DNA from: CAYPPG01 sp964412555
GTDB lineage: Bacteria > Hinthialibacterota > Hinthialibacteria > Hinthialibacterales > Hinthialibacteraceae
NCBI GenBank assembly: GCA_964412555.1
Contig: CAYPPG010000020.1
Coordinates: 48,255-112,254, forward strand
DNA: 64,000 nucleotides
Direction: 5' to 3'
The notes under the pieces were generated by a model. The model saw only the letters and a list, made by a program, of their open reading frames with translations, ran no database searches and had not been told where the DNA came from. Position 1 is the stretch's first letter, and every line of letters begins with the position of its first letter. This document shows positions 24,431-32,774 of the stretch, piece after piece. Made by a program: the position numbers and the translations under genes.

Positions 24431-25813
24431 TTAAGTGAGTTCCCACCCTTTCCGGTACTCTTTCGATACATACTGATTGGCTTCGCGCAGGTTGGTGAAG
24501 CGCATCTGGGGACCGTCCCAGTCGAGTTTTTGATGGATATATCTCATCGAGATATCCCCCATCACCACCCATTCCGTCAACGGCCCGGCATGATCGAAAT
24601 TGGAACCTGCCTTGGAACCGGTTTTGCAGGATAGAATCCAATCGCGCTTATGCATCAAATCCGGATTGTTTTTACCTTCAACTTTCGGCAGCCGTGGAAT
24701 AATAGGAGTCGGTTTTTCAAAATCTTCTATCACTTTTCCATCGTAGACTAGAATGTTTTTCTCGACTCTCCCGTTCATCACGATAAGACCTTTATCGCCG
24801 ATAAACATGGTTCCGGTGTCTTCATCGAGTAAACCTTGTCCTTCCGCCACCCCTTCGGGCAGTTCGGGTTTCAACTTCCCGTCATACCAATAAAGGGTCA
24901 ATGCAGCAAAGTTGCCTCGCTGCGGGAATTCATAACGGATAATCGATTCCGTCGGATAGGTTTGATCATTGGCGTCTTTCGCGTGCAAGCATTCGACGCT
25001 GTCCGGATATCCCAAACGCAACGCTTTCACTACCGGACTGAGATTATGGCACGCGATATCCCCCAGCGCTCCGGTACCGAAATCCCACCAGCCCCGCCAT
25101 TTGAAGGGGCAGTATCCGGAATTATAGGGACGCACCGGGGCCGGCCCAAGCCAAATTTCCCACTCGAGTTCTTCCGGAACCGGTTCGGGCGGGAGTGGAT
25201 TCGGAATCCCCTGCGGCCACCAGCCTTTTGGCCTGTCGGTCCAGGAATGCACCTCGCGCACCGGCCCGATAAGCCCCGCCCAGATCAATTCGCATATTTC
25301 GCGATGCATATCCGTCGCTGCCCCCTGGTTCCCCATCTGCGTGGCGACTCCATATTTATGAGCCGTTTCCCGCAGCAAACGCGCCTCGAAGACGGTATGA
25401 GTCAACGGCTTTTGTACATAGACATGTTTGCCCATTTCCATACAGCGCATGGCGGCGATGGCGTGCATGTGATCCGGAGTGGAAATTGTGACGGCATCGA
25501 TCTCTTTGCACTGGTCCAGCATGACACGGAAATCTTTGAAGCGCTGTGCATTCGGGTATTTCTTGAATGCCCCGGCCCCTTTACGCCAATCGGCATCGCA
25601 TAGGGCGACGATGTTTTCACTACTGCAATTATCAACATCGCTAAATCCTTTTCCTCCGATTCCAATCCCGGCAACATTCAGTTTTTCATTGGGAGATTCA
25701 TACCCGCTTTTCGCAAGCGTTGTCTTTCGAACGGTATGCGTAGCACATCCAGCGCTGACTAAAGATGCTCCCGTCCCGGCTAAAAACAATCGGCGTGATA
25801 TTTTCATAGTCAC
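24431..25813 (-). CDS. Tat-exported Gfo/Idh/MocA-family oxidoreductase, probable lipoprotein
   Basis: The N-terminus carries a twin-arginine signal (ISRRLFLAGTGAS) ending in VSAGC, which suggests a Tat-exported lipoprotein. A Rossmann domain follows (VAGIGIGGKGFSDVDN, IVALCDADW), then VYVQKPLTHT, where the family EKP motif reads QKP, and the substrate domain (GWWDFGTGALGDIACHNL). Export of a folded, NAD-bound enzyme is typical for this subgroup; some relatives act as NAD-dependent glycosidases. The start is GTG with AAGGA five to six bases upstream. A close paralogue is at 60180-61520, sharing the WLGPAPxRPY motif. The sugar substrate cannot be read from the sequence. Confidence 0.9.
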   Translation of the reverse strand: MTMKISRRLFLAGTGASLVSAGCATHTVRKTTLAKSGYESPNEKLNVAGIGIGGKGFSDVDNCSSENIVALCDADWRKGAGAFKKYPNAQRFKDFRVMLDQCKEIDAVTISTPDHMHAIAAMRCMEMGKHVYVQKPLTHTVFEARLLRETAHKYGVATQMGNQGAATDMHREICELIWAGLIGPVREVHSWTDRPKGWWPQGIPNPLPPEPVPEELEWEIWLGPAPVRPYNSGYCPFKWRGWWDFGTGALGDIACHNLSPVVKALRLGYPDSVECLHAKDANDQTYPTESIIRYEFPQRGNFAALTLYWYDGKLKPELPEGVAEGQGLLDEDTGTMFIGDKGLIVMNGRVEKNILVYDGKVIEDFEKPTPIIPRLPKVEGKNNPDLMHKRDWILSCKTGSKAGSNFDHAGPLTEWVVMGDISMRYIHQKLDWDGPQMRFTNLREANQYVSKEYRKGWELT

Positions 25814-26073
25814 AATAATCCTTCCTTACAATTTCCGGCTTCGACGGTTCAAGCCTATAACTATTTAAACTCGATTTTTGGGGAAAAATCAATGTGGAGT
25901 GGATATGTAAAAGTTCGAGGTTGGGGAATGCTGTACGCTGCACGTGGAAGCGGATCCAAAGTTTTGACTCAGATGTAGCTTACATCGATTGACTCTTGAA
26001 GAAAAATATTTTACGATTGATTGGATTATTACTATATGAAATTCATCGTTTTATAGGGGTGAATGGTTAAGGT

Positions 26074-26880
26074 ATGACGGCTTCTTTCTGCGCATATATC
26101 GATGAATCCGGAGACGAAGGATTTCAATTTCGGACAGATTTGTCGGTGCAGAGGAGTAGTGATTGGTTTGTTCTCGGTGCTTTTATTACAAGAAAACAGG
26201 ATGATCTCGATACCGTAAAAATCATCGATCAAGTTCGGCAAGAATTCGATATACAACCCAAAAAACATGTTCATTGGAAGAAGCTGAAACACCCTCAAAA
26301 AGTACGCTATGCCCAGATTCTTACAGGACTTCATGCACGGACGATAGGAGTTTGTGTACATAAACCGTCTCTGTTAGAACCGGAGAAATTCAAAGAACGG
26401 TATTTTCTTTATTTCTATGCTGTACGATGTTTGTTAGAACGATTGTCCTGGTTAGCCCGAGATTCTCATAATCCGGTGAAGTGGGGAGGTGATGGAACGG
26501 TTGAGATTTTATTTTCACACCGGTATGGAATGTCTTATGAGGAAATGAAAGAATATTTAAAACATTTGGAAATCCAAAAAGAAAACGGCCAGGATATTCG
26601 AATTGAATTTCAATATACACCGATCCATAATATCAATGCCCAAACACCAGGACGATCCATGGGACTTCAATTGGCGGACGCGTGCGCAGGCGCGTTTTTT
26701 AATGGGCTGGAACGTGATCCCTATGGAAATACGGAACCACGCTATATTCAAACACTGAAGCCTATCTTGTATAAGCATAAGGGCTCCTCATGGGGATATG
26801 GAATAAAAGTTTTACCTAAAGAAGCGATTAAAAATTTGAAGGAAGAAATCAGTTTGGAATGGATATGGAGTTTAAAATAA
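26074..26880 (+). CDS. DUF3800 family protein
   Basis: The 268 residues start with FCAYIDESGDEGF, the family-defining acidic motif, and continue with VLGAFITRKQ and, near the end, SMGLQLADACAGAFF. This is the RNase H-like nuclease fold attributed to DUF3800, with Asp/Glu residues placed to bind metal. Members are common in mobile and defence regions, but the role is not established. ATG 26074 is preceded by AAGGT. It stands alone, ahead of repeats and gene remnants. Confidence 0.85.
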   Translation: MTASFCAYIDESGDEGFQFRTDLSVQRSSDWFVLGAFITRKQDDLDTVKIIDQVRQEFDIQPKKHVHWKKLKHPQKVRYAQILTGLHARTIGVCVHKPSLLEPEKFKERYFLYFYAVRCLLERLSWLARDSHNPVKWGGDGTVEILFSHRYGMSYEEMKEYLKHLEIQKENGQDIRIEFQYTPIHNINAQTPGRSMGLQLADACAGAFFNGLERDPYGNTEPRYIQTLKPILYKHKGSSWGYGIKVLPKEAIKNLKEEISLEWIWSLK

Positions 26881-26965
26881 AACGGGCAGATCCCAGGTCG
26901 TAGTGGTTCACGCACTAGGCGCTGCCACCCGGCGGGTGACCTACGATTAATCCTGCGCACATCTG
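26881..26965. repeat. complex imperfect palindrome downstream of the DUF3800 gene
   Basis: Outer arms GGGCAGAT (26884-26891) and ATCTGCC (26961-26967) enclose inner arms TCGTAG (26899) and CTACGA (26941) and a GC-rich core GCCACCCGGCGGGTGACC. The nested pairing would give a large cruciform or RNA structure right after the stop codon. It could end the DUF3800 transcript or be a repeat tied to the adjacent RAYT-like remnant. Confidence 0.5.
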
Positions 26966-27019
26966 CCTTTAGGTATTATATCTCTTTAAGAGCTAAAACG
27001 TCAATAGGTAATTGGAAAA

Positions 27020-27480
27020 ATGAACGAAGCCAAGACCACAACCGAAAGCCTCGTCATCAACCCGGATACCTTGGCTCCGCTTTTCGAACCCTGGGAAGAA
27101 CCGAATTCACGCCGAGAACCGACCAAGGCCGATATGCGTTAGTTCCGTTGCGCCCCTATTCGAACGGTTCCATGCGTCCACAATACAAGAACTGGATCAA
27201 ACATGCAGACCGGCGCTTGGCAATCTGCTGGAAGGCGATACCTTCGAATCTCAATATCCTTTATTCGCGATTTTATCCGAGGAAGAAGAAAAGGCTACCG
27301 AAGTCACTTCTCTCATATCCGAAGCGATTTTAGAATCGTTGCCGCCGCGATACAAAAAAGCGATCGAAACCTTTTTGGATTCCGGTCACGGCGAGTGTCA
27401 TCTTGCCAATCCGGCCATTGCGAAAATGGATTGTTGGCCGTGGGTTTATCTTTCGCCGGAGTTTGAAGTCGATGGATAGA
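27020..27480 (+). pseudogene. eroded remnants, including a RAYT/Y1-transposase-like fragment
   Basis: No intact frame covers this stretch. ATG 27020-27142 gives 40 residues (LFEPWEEPNSRR), like the N-termini of some DEAD-box helicase/restriction subunits. In another frame, 27141-27479 can be read without a stop and contains KKAIETFLDSGHGECHLANP and AIAKM. This resembles the GHGECWLxxPxIA block of REP-associated tyrosine transposases, but it then turns into DCWPWVYLSPEFEVDG and stops before the expected PNHVH motif. I read this as debris of two unrelated genes. Confidence 0.5.
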
Positions 27481-27494
27481 AGTGCCGATAGATA

Positions 27495-27533
27495 CACGGC
27501 GGGAAACCGTGCCGGCGGGACGCCGGCGTTACA
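27495..27533. repeat. family A palindromic repeat overlapping the end of hicB
   Basis: CACGGCGGGAAACCGTG is followed by CCGGCGGGACGCCGGCGTTACA. The right end supplies the last codons and stop of the HicB gene on the minus strand, so the repeat either inserted at or was recruited to that 3' end. Confidence 0.75.
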
Positions 27534-27762
27534 CTGCGATTTCCAACGTTTTGATCCCGATCACTTCAGGGTAGCGGCTCTCGATGGTTTCTCCGTCTTC
27601 GCGCATTTCTTGAATGCACATTTCGATGACTTCCCGGATATTCTCCAACGCTTCTTCAAATGTCTCCCCTTGCGTGTGGCATCCTTGAAGAGAAGGGACA
27701 TCCGCCACGTAGAGTCCATCTTCGTCCTGTTCAATGATGACTTGAAAACGGTAGGTCTTCAT
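27529..27762 (-). CDS. HicB-like antitoxin, without a visible HicA
   Basis: The 77-residue protein is the compact HicB/UPF0150 fold: YRFQVIIEQDEDGLYVADVPSLQGCHTQGETFEEALENIREVIE pattern, read here in short blocks EQDEDGLYVADVP, LQGCHTQG and EEALENI. HicB neutralises the HicA mRNA interferase by binding it and often has a DNA-binding tail; none is present here. No HicA-like frame occurs on either side, so this is a solitary copy, a common state for the family. Its last codons lie within a palindromic repeat. Confidence 0.85.
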   Translation of the reverse strand: MKTYRFQVIIEQDEDGLYVADVPSLQGCHTQGETFEEALENIREVIEMCIQEMREDGETIESRYPEVIGIKTLEIAV

Positions 27763-27898
27763 TATGTCTCACCTGGATTCGTGGTTGGATTTAATCTGGA
27801 ATATTCTATTATGCATGGGTTGAATAGGTATATTTGGATCAAGGGCAGGCTGGCGCCTTGCTCTTGGCACCCAACTGAATTTGAAAGAGGTAACCGGT

Positions 27899-28900
27899 AT
27901 GTTTTCACGTAGAAATTTTTTGACACAATCCCTTACACTCAGTGCTGCGTTTTCCGCATTGGCGCAAAACAATCCGGAGAATCAAGAAGGTGATCCCGAG
28001 ATACGCTATATTGCCGCGTATGATACGGAATCTCCGAATTGCTTGAACGCCTGCCGCAAGATCGTCGAAGTGCATAAGCGTTTTGCCATGCCGGCCACCT
28101 TCTTTTTGGTCGGAAAAACACTGGAAGCCAGCGCGAAAGAATATCGCGAGCTGCTCGATGATCCCTTGTTCGAGATCGCTTCTCATACTTATTCCCATCG
28201 GATGTTGAAAGACAATCCGTTTTGCGGTTCGGCCATCTCACCGGAGCAGAAACGGGTGGAAATTTTCAAGGGCAAAAAGATTATCGAGGATGTATTTGAG
28301 CGTCCCTGTATCGGCCTGCGCTCCGGCTGCGGTTTCGTTGACGGATTCAAACAAGCTCCGGATGTTCTCGCCTTGATCCGGGAAGCGGGATATCAGTATG
28401 TGAGCAGCTTGCTTTGGGGGCCGGATTATTCTATGCCGGCTTTGTTGACCGATCCGTTTCGGTATACCGAGGAAGGATTTTCTGACATTTGGGAAATCCC
28501 CGGCCATGGGTGGCATGAGAATCTGCTCAAGAATCACAACAAATGGGGAGCCAAGCGCCTGACACTTTGGCCACCGCCGATGCCCGAGGCAATTCCGAAG
28601 GATTTTGTCAAAACACCGAAAGATGAATTCGCCATCAACAGAGTGTTTCTAGATCAAGCCATCGAACAGAACAAACGTTATGTATCCCTGATTTGGCATC
28701 CCTGGTCGCTCGGAGCATTCGATGCGGGCATGAAGATGCTGGAATTGACGTTCGCCTATGTTCGAAAAACCAGATTGCGGCCGTGCACGTTTGGAGATTA
28801 TTTTCACGCTCTTTCAAATTTATCAAGAAATTGTCAAGGGCTGTCTGACACTGTACCCTTGGCACCCGATCATTTACCGTACGATGAAAATGCCAATTGA
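27899..28900 (+). CDS. exported polysaccharide deacetylase (NodB-type)
   Basis: This 333-residue carbohydrate esterase family 4-like protein has an RR-containing signal (MFSRRNFLTQSLTLSAAFSALA). The NodB fold shows YIAAYDTESPN (catalytic Asp region), PATFFLVGKTL, FEIASHTYSH (metal-binding HxxxH-type motif) and LRSGCGF in place of the usual RxPxG. The C-terminus has LIWHPWSLG, supplying the late His. It would remove acetyl or similar groups from a polysaccharide outside the cytoplasm. AAAGAGG lies seven bases before ATG 27899. It is a single gene with remnants on both sides. Confidence 0.85.
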   Translation: MFSRRNFLTQSLTLSAAFSALAQNNPENQEGDPEIRYIAAYDTESPNCLNACRKIVEVHKRFAMPATFFLVGKTLEASAKEYRELLDDPLFEIASHTYSHRMLKDNPFCGSAISPEQKRVEIFKGKKIIEDVFERPCIGLRSGCGFVDGFKQAPDVLALIREAGYQYVSSLLWGPDYSMPALLTDPFRYTEEGFSDIWEIPGHGWHENLLKNHNKWGAKRLTLWPPPMPEAIPKDFVKTPKDEFAINRVFLDQAIEQNKRYVSLIWHPWSLGAFDAGMKMLELTFAYVRKTRLRPCTFGDYFHALSNLSRNCQGLSDTVPLAPDHLPYDENAN

Positions 28901-29100
28901 TTATTATAATCGCACCATCAGACTCACAAGAGAAAGATTGGATCATATTTGCGAACGTTCGGAAATAGCCGATTTAAGTACCCAATTGGAGTACGTTTTG
29001 AAGCATCCGCACATTGTCGTTCAGAGTATACCGGGGAAGAAGGCTGGGATAACGATCCGGTGGGCAAGCAACCATGAATTGGGAAACCAGATATATCACG
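28884..29100 (+). pseudogene. PBECR-like nuclease fragment cut at a palindrome
   Basis: From ATG 28884 the frame reads MPIDYYNRTIRLTRERLDHI then CERSEIADL, LEYVLKHPHIVVQS and IPGKKAG. This is like the start of small barnase/EndoU/colicin-type (PBECR) proteins that begin IxLTxERxxHI and have a central PDxVxxS. After IRWASNHELGNQ it runs into the 32-bp palindrome and then into sequence antisense to the Fur gene. The expected C-terminal strands are missing, so I call it truncated. The family match is tentative. Confidence 0.42.
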
Positions 29101-29129
29101 TAGGGGCGGTTCGCGAACCGCCCCTACGT
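29098..29129. repeat. perfect 32-bp palindrome
   Basis: The sequence is its own reverse complement over 32 bases, centred on TTCGCGAA, with halves ACGTAGGGGCGGTTCG and CGAACCGCCCCTACGT. It lies between the PBECR-like fragment and the Fur-family gene, 12 bases beyond the latter's stop. It could act as a bidirectional terminator stem. It is different from the family A repeats. Confidence 0.9.
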
Positions 29130-29140
29130 TCTCACTTTCA

Positions 29141-29596
29141 TTATTTATTTCGTTTTTGGCATTCCTTGCAGATGCCTTGTAATTCGACTTTTTTAAAATG
29201 GACTTCCCCTAATTTTTTCACTTCCACCGGTTGTAAAAGCTCGTCGAATTCGTCCCAATAGAAATCTTGCACTTTTTTGCAGCGTGTACAGATGAAATGA
29301 TGATGAGGCTCAAGGTTCGGATCAAAGCGGCTGCGATCATCGAGGTGATGGACGCGGGAGATAAGTCCGTGTTGTTCGAACAAGGAGAGGGTGCGATAGA
29401 CCGTGTCCAGGGAAATGGTCGGTAATTTATTTTTGATTAGTTCGTAAACATCTTCTGCGGAAGGATGGTCATAGGAACAGGCAATTACACGATAGATTTC
29501 CAACCGCTGATGTGTCATTTTAAGATCATGTTCGCGGCAGATTTCGCGGAACTGTTCGACGCGATTTTCAATAGAACATGCAGTTTTTTTATTCAA
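29141..29596 (-). CDS. Fur/PerR-family metalloregulator
   Basis: The 151-residue protein has the Fur winged helix (LKMTHQRLEIYRVIACSYDHPSAEDVY, cited here for residues around 26-52; ISLDTVYRTLSLFEQHGLI next). It has the metal site EPHHHFIC and two CxxC pairs for structural zinc (CTRCKK, CKECQK). The compact C-terminus and the divergent rubrerythrin gene favour a PerR-like peroxide sensor, though Fur is possible. I use TTG 29596 (AGGGGA eight bases upstream) because it gives the usual family length; a longer in-frame start exists at 29683. It probably represses the divergent rubrerythrin operon and itself. Confidence 0.9.
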   Translation of the reverse strand: MNKKTACSIENRVEQFREICREHDLKMTHQRLEIYRVIACSYDHPSAEDVYELIKNKLPTISLDTVYRTLSLFEQHGLISRVHHLDDRSRFDPNLEPHHHFICTRCKKVQDFYWDEFDELLQPVEVKKLGEVHFKKVELQGICKECQKRNK

Positions 29597-29638
29597 TGAT
29601 TTTCCCCTACGCTTTCGAAACGAATTTTGACTTATCTT

Positions 29639-29666
29639 ATTATAATCGGTAAAGCTTCTATGCAAA
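29639..29666 (-). promoter_or_regulatory. probable promoter of the Fur/PerR-like gene
   Basis: On the minus strand, TTTGCA (29666-29661) and a consensus TATAAT (29644-29639) are separated by 16 bases, and transcription would start near 29632, 35 bases before the TTG start. The ATTATAAT around the -10 box resembles half of a PerR operator, so autoregulation is possible. Confidence 0.45.
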
Positions 29667-29905
29667 TCCGTATAAAGAAACAAAATCCAATATCATTACA
29701 GGAAGAATACCTTTCTCCTTTTAGAGAATCTTATCAAAAATTTACCCAGGGCAGTATCCACTGGTTACCATCACTCATTCCGTTGGGATGAAAAACGAAA
29801 ACAGTATTGGACAACTTAATGATATTGGGGACGGTCTTCTGAAACATCTTCTTTCCTCATTATAATCGTCATGGGAAAAACTGCAAATAAAATGTTCCAT
29901 ACCGC

Positions 29906-29934
29906 TTGACAATGTGGGGAATCGATGTTCTAAT
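29906..29934 (+). promoter_or_regulatory. sigma-70-like promoter of the rubrerythrin operon
   Basis: TTGACA (29906-29911) and TCTAAT (29929-29934) are spaced by 17 bases and point at the rubrerythrin gene, giving a leader of about 90 bases. The rest of the 29667-30027 gap shows no gene. A separate TTATAATCG sequence at about 29861 matches one in the Fur-like promoter and may be a shared operator half-site. Confidence 0.55.
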
Positions 29935-30027
29935 AAAAACTAGTTAAGAATGATTCCTATCAGGAAAGATCGGATTCGTGTAGTAAGTTGCTGTACGACG
30001 AATGAATAAAAGAAACAGAAAGGAATA

Positions 30028-30531
30028 ATGATGAGTACAAACGAGAATCTTCAAGAAGCCTTTGCGGGGGAAAGCCAAGCCAATCGGCGCTATCTCGCCT
30101 TTGCGCAAAAAGCCGATACGGATGGATTTCCACAAGTCGCGAAATTGTTCCGCGCCGCTGCCGAAGCGGAAACCATTCATGCGCATGCCCACTTGCGTGC
30201 GATGGGAGGTATTCAAAGTACGGTGGACAATTTAAAAGCCGCCGTGGAAGGGGAACGGTATGAATATCAAGAAATGTACCCCGGGTTTTTGAATAACGCC
30301 GTCGAAGAAGGCAACAAACGTGCGGAAGTCACTTTTAAAAATGCGAATGCGGCGGAAGAAGTCCATCACACCCTTTACAAACAAGCACTGGAAGCCGTGG
30401 AAGCCGGAAAAGATCTTTCTACGATGTCGATTTATTTTTGTCCAGTCTGCGGAAATCTCGAGTTGGGTGAAGCACCTGAAAAATGCCCGATCTGCAACGT
30501 GCCCGGATCGAAATTCATCGAAGTGAAGTGA
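30028..30531 (+). CDS. rubrerythrin
   Basis: The 167-residue protein has the ferritin-like di-iron domain (EAFAGESQANRRYLAFA, EAETIHAHAHL, NAAEEVHHTLY) and a C-terminal rubredoxin (YFCPVCGNLELGEAPEKCPIC). It reduces hydrogen peroxide to water in anaerobes using electrons from rubredoxin or NADH systems. AAAGGA lies upstream of two adjacent ATG codons (30028 and 30031). It is the first gene of a stress operon with a rubredoxin-linked flavoprotein and a broken ferritin-like gene, opposite a Fur/PerR regulator. Confidence 0.95.
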   Translation: MMSTNENLQEAFAGESQANRRYLAFAQKADTDGFPQVAKLFRAAAEAETIHAHAHLRAMGGIQSTVDNLKAAVEGERYEYQEMYPGFLNNAVEEGNKRAEVTFKNANAAEEVHHTLYKQALEAVEAGKDLSTMSIYFCPVCGNLELGEAPEKCPICNVPGSKFIEVK

Positions 30532-30532
30532 T

Positions 30533-31909
30533 ATGACCGCACCAACAACTCAAAAATGGATCTGCAACATTTGCGGATATGAACACGAAGGGCCGGAACC
30601 GCCGGAGGTTTGTCCTGTATGCGGAGCCGGCCCTGAGGATTTTGAACTCACGGAAGAAACCCCTTCTTCCGAATCGCCTACAACAAAGGAATATTTGAGT
30701 GAATGGGCGAAAAGCGACGATTCATTCGAAAAGAAATTTGCGCGAATCACAGAGTTGGCCAAAACAGGAAAGAGCGAAATTACTCCGATGCGCACCCAAA
30801 AGACGTTTCCCGATTGGGATTTGATACTTTTTAAGGGAGCGCAACTTGCCCGTATGCCGCTCAATGAAGAGGAAGAAGTGAGTATCCAAACGGTCATCGG
30901 AAAGACCGCGAAGCGGCCGATCACGATTGACATCCCGTTTTATGTTTCCCATATGTCCTTCGGGGCATTGTCTCGGGAAGCAAAAATAGCTTTGGCCAAA
31001 GGCTCCAAACTCCTTGGGACTCTCATCTGTTCCGGGGAAGGAGGATTGTTGCCGGAGGAGAGGCAAGAAGCGGGATGTTACATTTACGAGTTGGGAACGG
31101 CTTCTTTCTCTCATGTAGAAGAATCCATGCAGCAGGCGGATGGAGTGGAGATCAAAATCGGACAGGCGGCCAAACCGGGGCTTGGCGGACACTTGCCGAA
31201 AGAAAAGATCACGGATGAAATCGCCAAAATCCGACAAATTTCCAAAGAGGAAGATTCGATCTCCCCGGGGCGCCCTTTTGATATTTCCTCGCGTGAAGAT
31301 TTGATTGCCAAAGTCACCAAGGTACGGGAAATCATTGAAGGAAAACCGGTTGGGATTAAAATCACGGCAGGGCACATCGAGGAGGATTTAGAATTTGCTT
31401 TATCGGCAAATCCGGATTTCATTACCATCGACTGCCGTGGGGGCGCGACAGGCGCCGCGCCTACTTTTGTGAAAGACCATGTGTGTCTACCTCCGATTTT
31501 TGCCATTTACCGAGCCAGGAAATATCTGGATTCGGTTGGCAGTTCGGTCACTTTATGCGTGACGGGCGGATTTCGTGATAGTGCCGATATTGCTAAAGCG
31601 CTGGCTCTCGGAGCGGATGCTATCGCGCTGGCAACCGCTTCACTGATTGCAATCGGGTGCCAGCAATATCGGGTTTGCCACTCCGGGAAATGCCCGGTGG
31701 GAATCACAACGCAGGATCCGGAATTAAGAAAGCGGTTACAGATCGATGAATCGGTGAAACGGTTCGTGAATTTCTATACCGCCACGAAGGAAGAACTGAA
31801 AACTTTTGCCCGGATCAATGGACGGAACAATGTACACGACTTGAATTTAACGGATATCATTACCATCAGTAATGAGGTTTCTCAACATACAGAGATTGAA
31901 CATGTTTAA
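30533..31909 (+). CDS. rubredoxin-glutamate synthase (FMN domain) fusion
   Basis: Residues 8-40 are a rubredoxin-like module (WICNICGYEHEG, CPVCGAGPEDFE). Residues 90-450 are the FMN-binding barrel of glutamate synthase (VSHMSFGALSREAKIALAKG, GEGGLLPEE, IKIGQAAKPGLGGHLP, GGFRDSADIAKALALGADA, CPVGITTQ with its Cys cluster). No glutamine amidotransferase domain is present. This architecture occurs beside rubrerythrin in anaerobes. A role in passing electrons to rubrerythrin, or in ammonia assimilation, is inferred. It starts one base after the rubrerythrin stop, and its TAA overlaps the ATG of the ferritin-like fragment. Confidence 0.92.
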   Translation: MTAPTTQKWICNICGYEHEGPEPPEVCPVCGAGPEDFELTEETPSSESPTTKEYLSEWAKSDDSFEKKFARITELAKTGKSEITPMRTQKTFPDWDLILFKGAQLARMPLNEEEEVSIQTVIGKTAKRPITIDIPFYVSHMSFGALSREAKIALAKGSKLLGTLICSGEGGLLPEERQEAGCYIYELGTASFSHVEESMQQADGVEIKIGQAAKPGLGGHLPKEKITDEIAKIRQISKEEDSISPGRPFDISSREDLIAKVTKVREIIEGKPVGIKITAGHIEEDLEFALSANPDFITIDCRGGATGAAPTFVKDHVCLPPIFAIYRARKYLDSVGSSVTLCVTGGFRDSADIAKALALGADAIALATASLIAIGCQQYRVCHSGKCPVGITTQDPELRKRLQIDESVKRFVNFYTATKEELKTFARINGRNNVHDLNLTDIITISNEVSQHTEIEHV

Positions 31910-32043
31910 TGCAAGAGTATTCAGAATGGGTAACAGGCATGCATGAAAAAAGTGTCGAATTACTAAACAAAGCGGTTGCGGATGAATTATCAGCCGTTCA
32001 TCATATCATTTATGATTTCATATTCCTGATGGATGTCACATAG
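31909..32043 (+). pseudogene. ferritin-like/bacterioferritin gene, N-terminal 44 codons only
   Basis: TAATG couples this frame to the preceding gene. The product MQEYSEWVTGMHEKSVELLN continues KAVADELSAVHHIIYDFIFL. This matches the first helix of small ferritin-like proteins (xELLNxAxADELSAVHQYMY), with the first metal Glu and the His in place. It then ends at TAG 32041 in sequence belonging to the convergent aldolase gene. Full members have about 150-170 residues. It looks like a third operon gene cut by a rearrangement. Whether the peptide is made is unknown. Confidence 0.75.
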
Positions 32044-32774
32044 GAATCATATAAAAGATTTACATCGACTTGAAAAGCGAGCAATTGCATCCCCACCTGT
32101 TTCCAGTATTTGAGTTGTTCGATGTTCCCCGTATGGATTCCCGAATACTTTTTGTACTTTCTACACGCCTGAACAAGTAATTCGATTTTTTCGTGGACTT
32201 CCGGACTCGTAATCTGTCCTATCCTTCCGAGCGAGTTGGAAAGGTCATACGGGCCAATGATGATGGCGTCGATACCTTCCGTTGAGACGATGGACTCGAT
32301 ATTCTGCACCCCTGTTTCACTTTCGATTTGCGCGATGATCAAATTCTTTTCATTGGCAATTTCAATGGTTTTTTGAGGGGGCAATTGTTGAAAATCGGTT
32401 TGGCCTATGGTCCCTGCGCATCCTCGTTTTCCGATAGGCCGGTAATAGCACGCCTCGCGAATCTCTTCCGCCTGTTCTTTCGTTTCTGTCATCGGGATCA
32501 TCAAGCCATTGGCGCCGGCATCGAGAAGGCGGGTCATGTAAAATTTCACGCATGCCGGTGGACGAACGATTGCAGGAATCCCAAAACCTCTTGCTACCCG
32601 AATGAGATCCGCCACCGTTTCAAATGAAAATACGGAGTGTTCCATGTCAATCAACATAAAATCATAGCCGGCATTGACTAAGAGGTTGGCGACTGCCGGA
32701 TCCCGCACAAAACGGACCATTGTTCCATAGAGTTGTTCTCCGGCTTGCAAACGATCGGTAATGTTACTCCACAT
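32010..32774 (-). CDS. HpcH/HpaI-family aldolase
   Basis: The 254-residue class II aldolase has the family motifs LIDMEHSVFSFETV, AIVRPPA, DAGANGLMIPM, RGCAG and IAQIESETGVQNI, with Glu and Asp (IGPYDLSNSLG) as metal ligands. These enzymes split 2-keto-3-deoxy sugar acids into pyruvate and an aldehyde. The neighbouring isomerase, kinase and symporter suggest a sugar pathway, but this gene points the other way and has its own promoter. Its 3' end runs over the truncated ferritin-like frame by 34 bases. Confidence 0.9.
   Translation of the reverse strand: MWSNITDRLQAGEQLYGTMVRFVRDPAVANLLVNAGYDFMLIDMEHSVFSFETVADLIRVARGFGIPAIVRPPACVKFYMTRLLDAGANGLMIPMTETKEQAEEIREACYYRPIGKRGCAGTIGQTDFQQLPPQKTIEIANEKNLIIAQIESETGVQNIESIVSTEGIDAIIIGPYDLSNSLGRIGQITSPEVHEKIELLVQACRKYKKYSGIHTGNIEQLKYWKQVGMQLLAFQVDVNLLYDSYVTSIRNMKS

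Noticed and set aside
26890..26950. A tRNA-like fold around GGTTCACGCACTAGG
   Set aside because: No acceptor stem, anticodon arm or CCA-end can be drawn with standard spacing; it is better explained as a complex palindrome.
27529..27762. A complete HicAB toxin-antitoxin module
   Set aside because: No HicA-like short frame exists on either side; only the HicB-like protein is supported.
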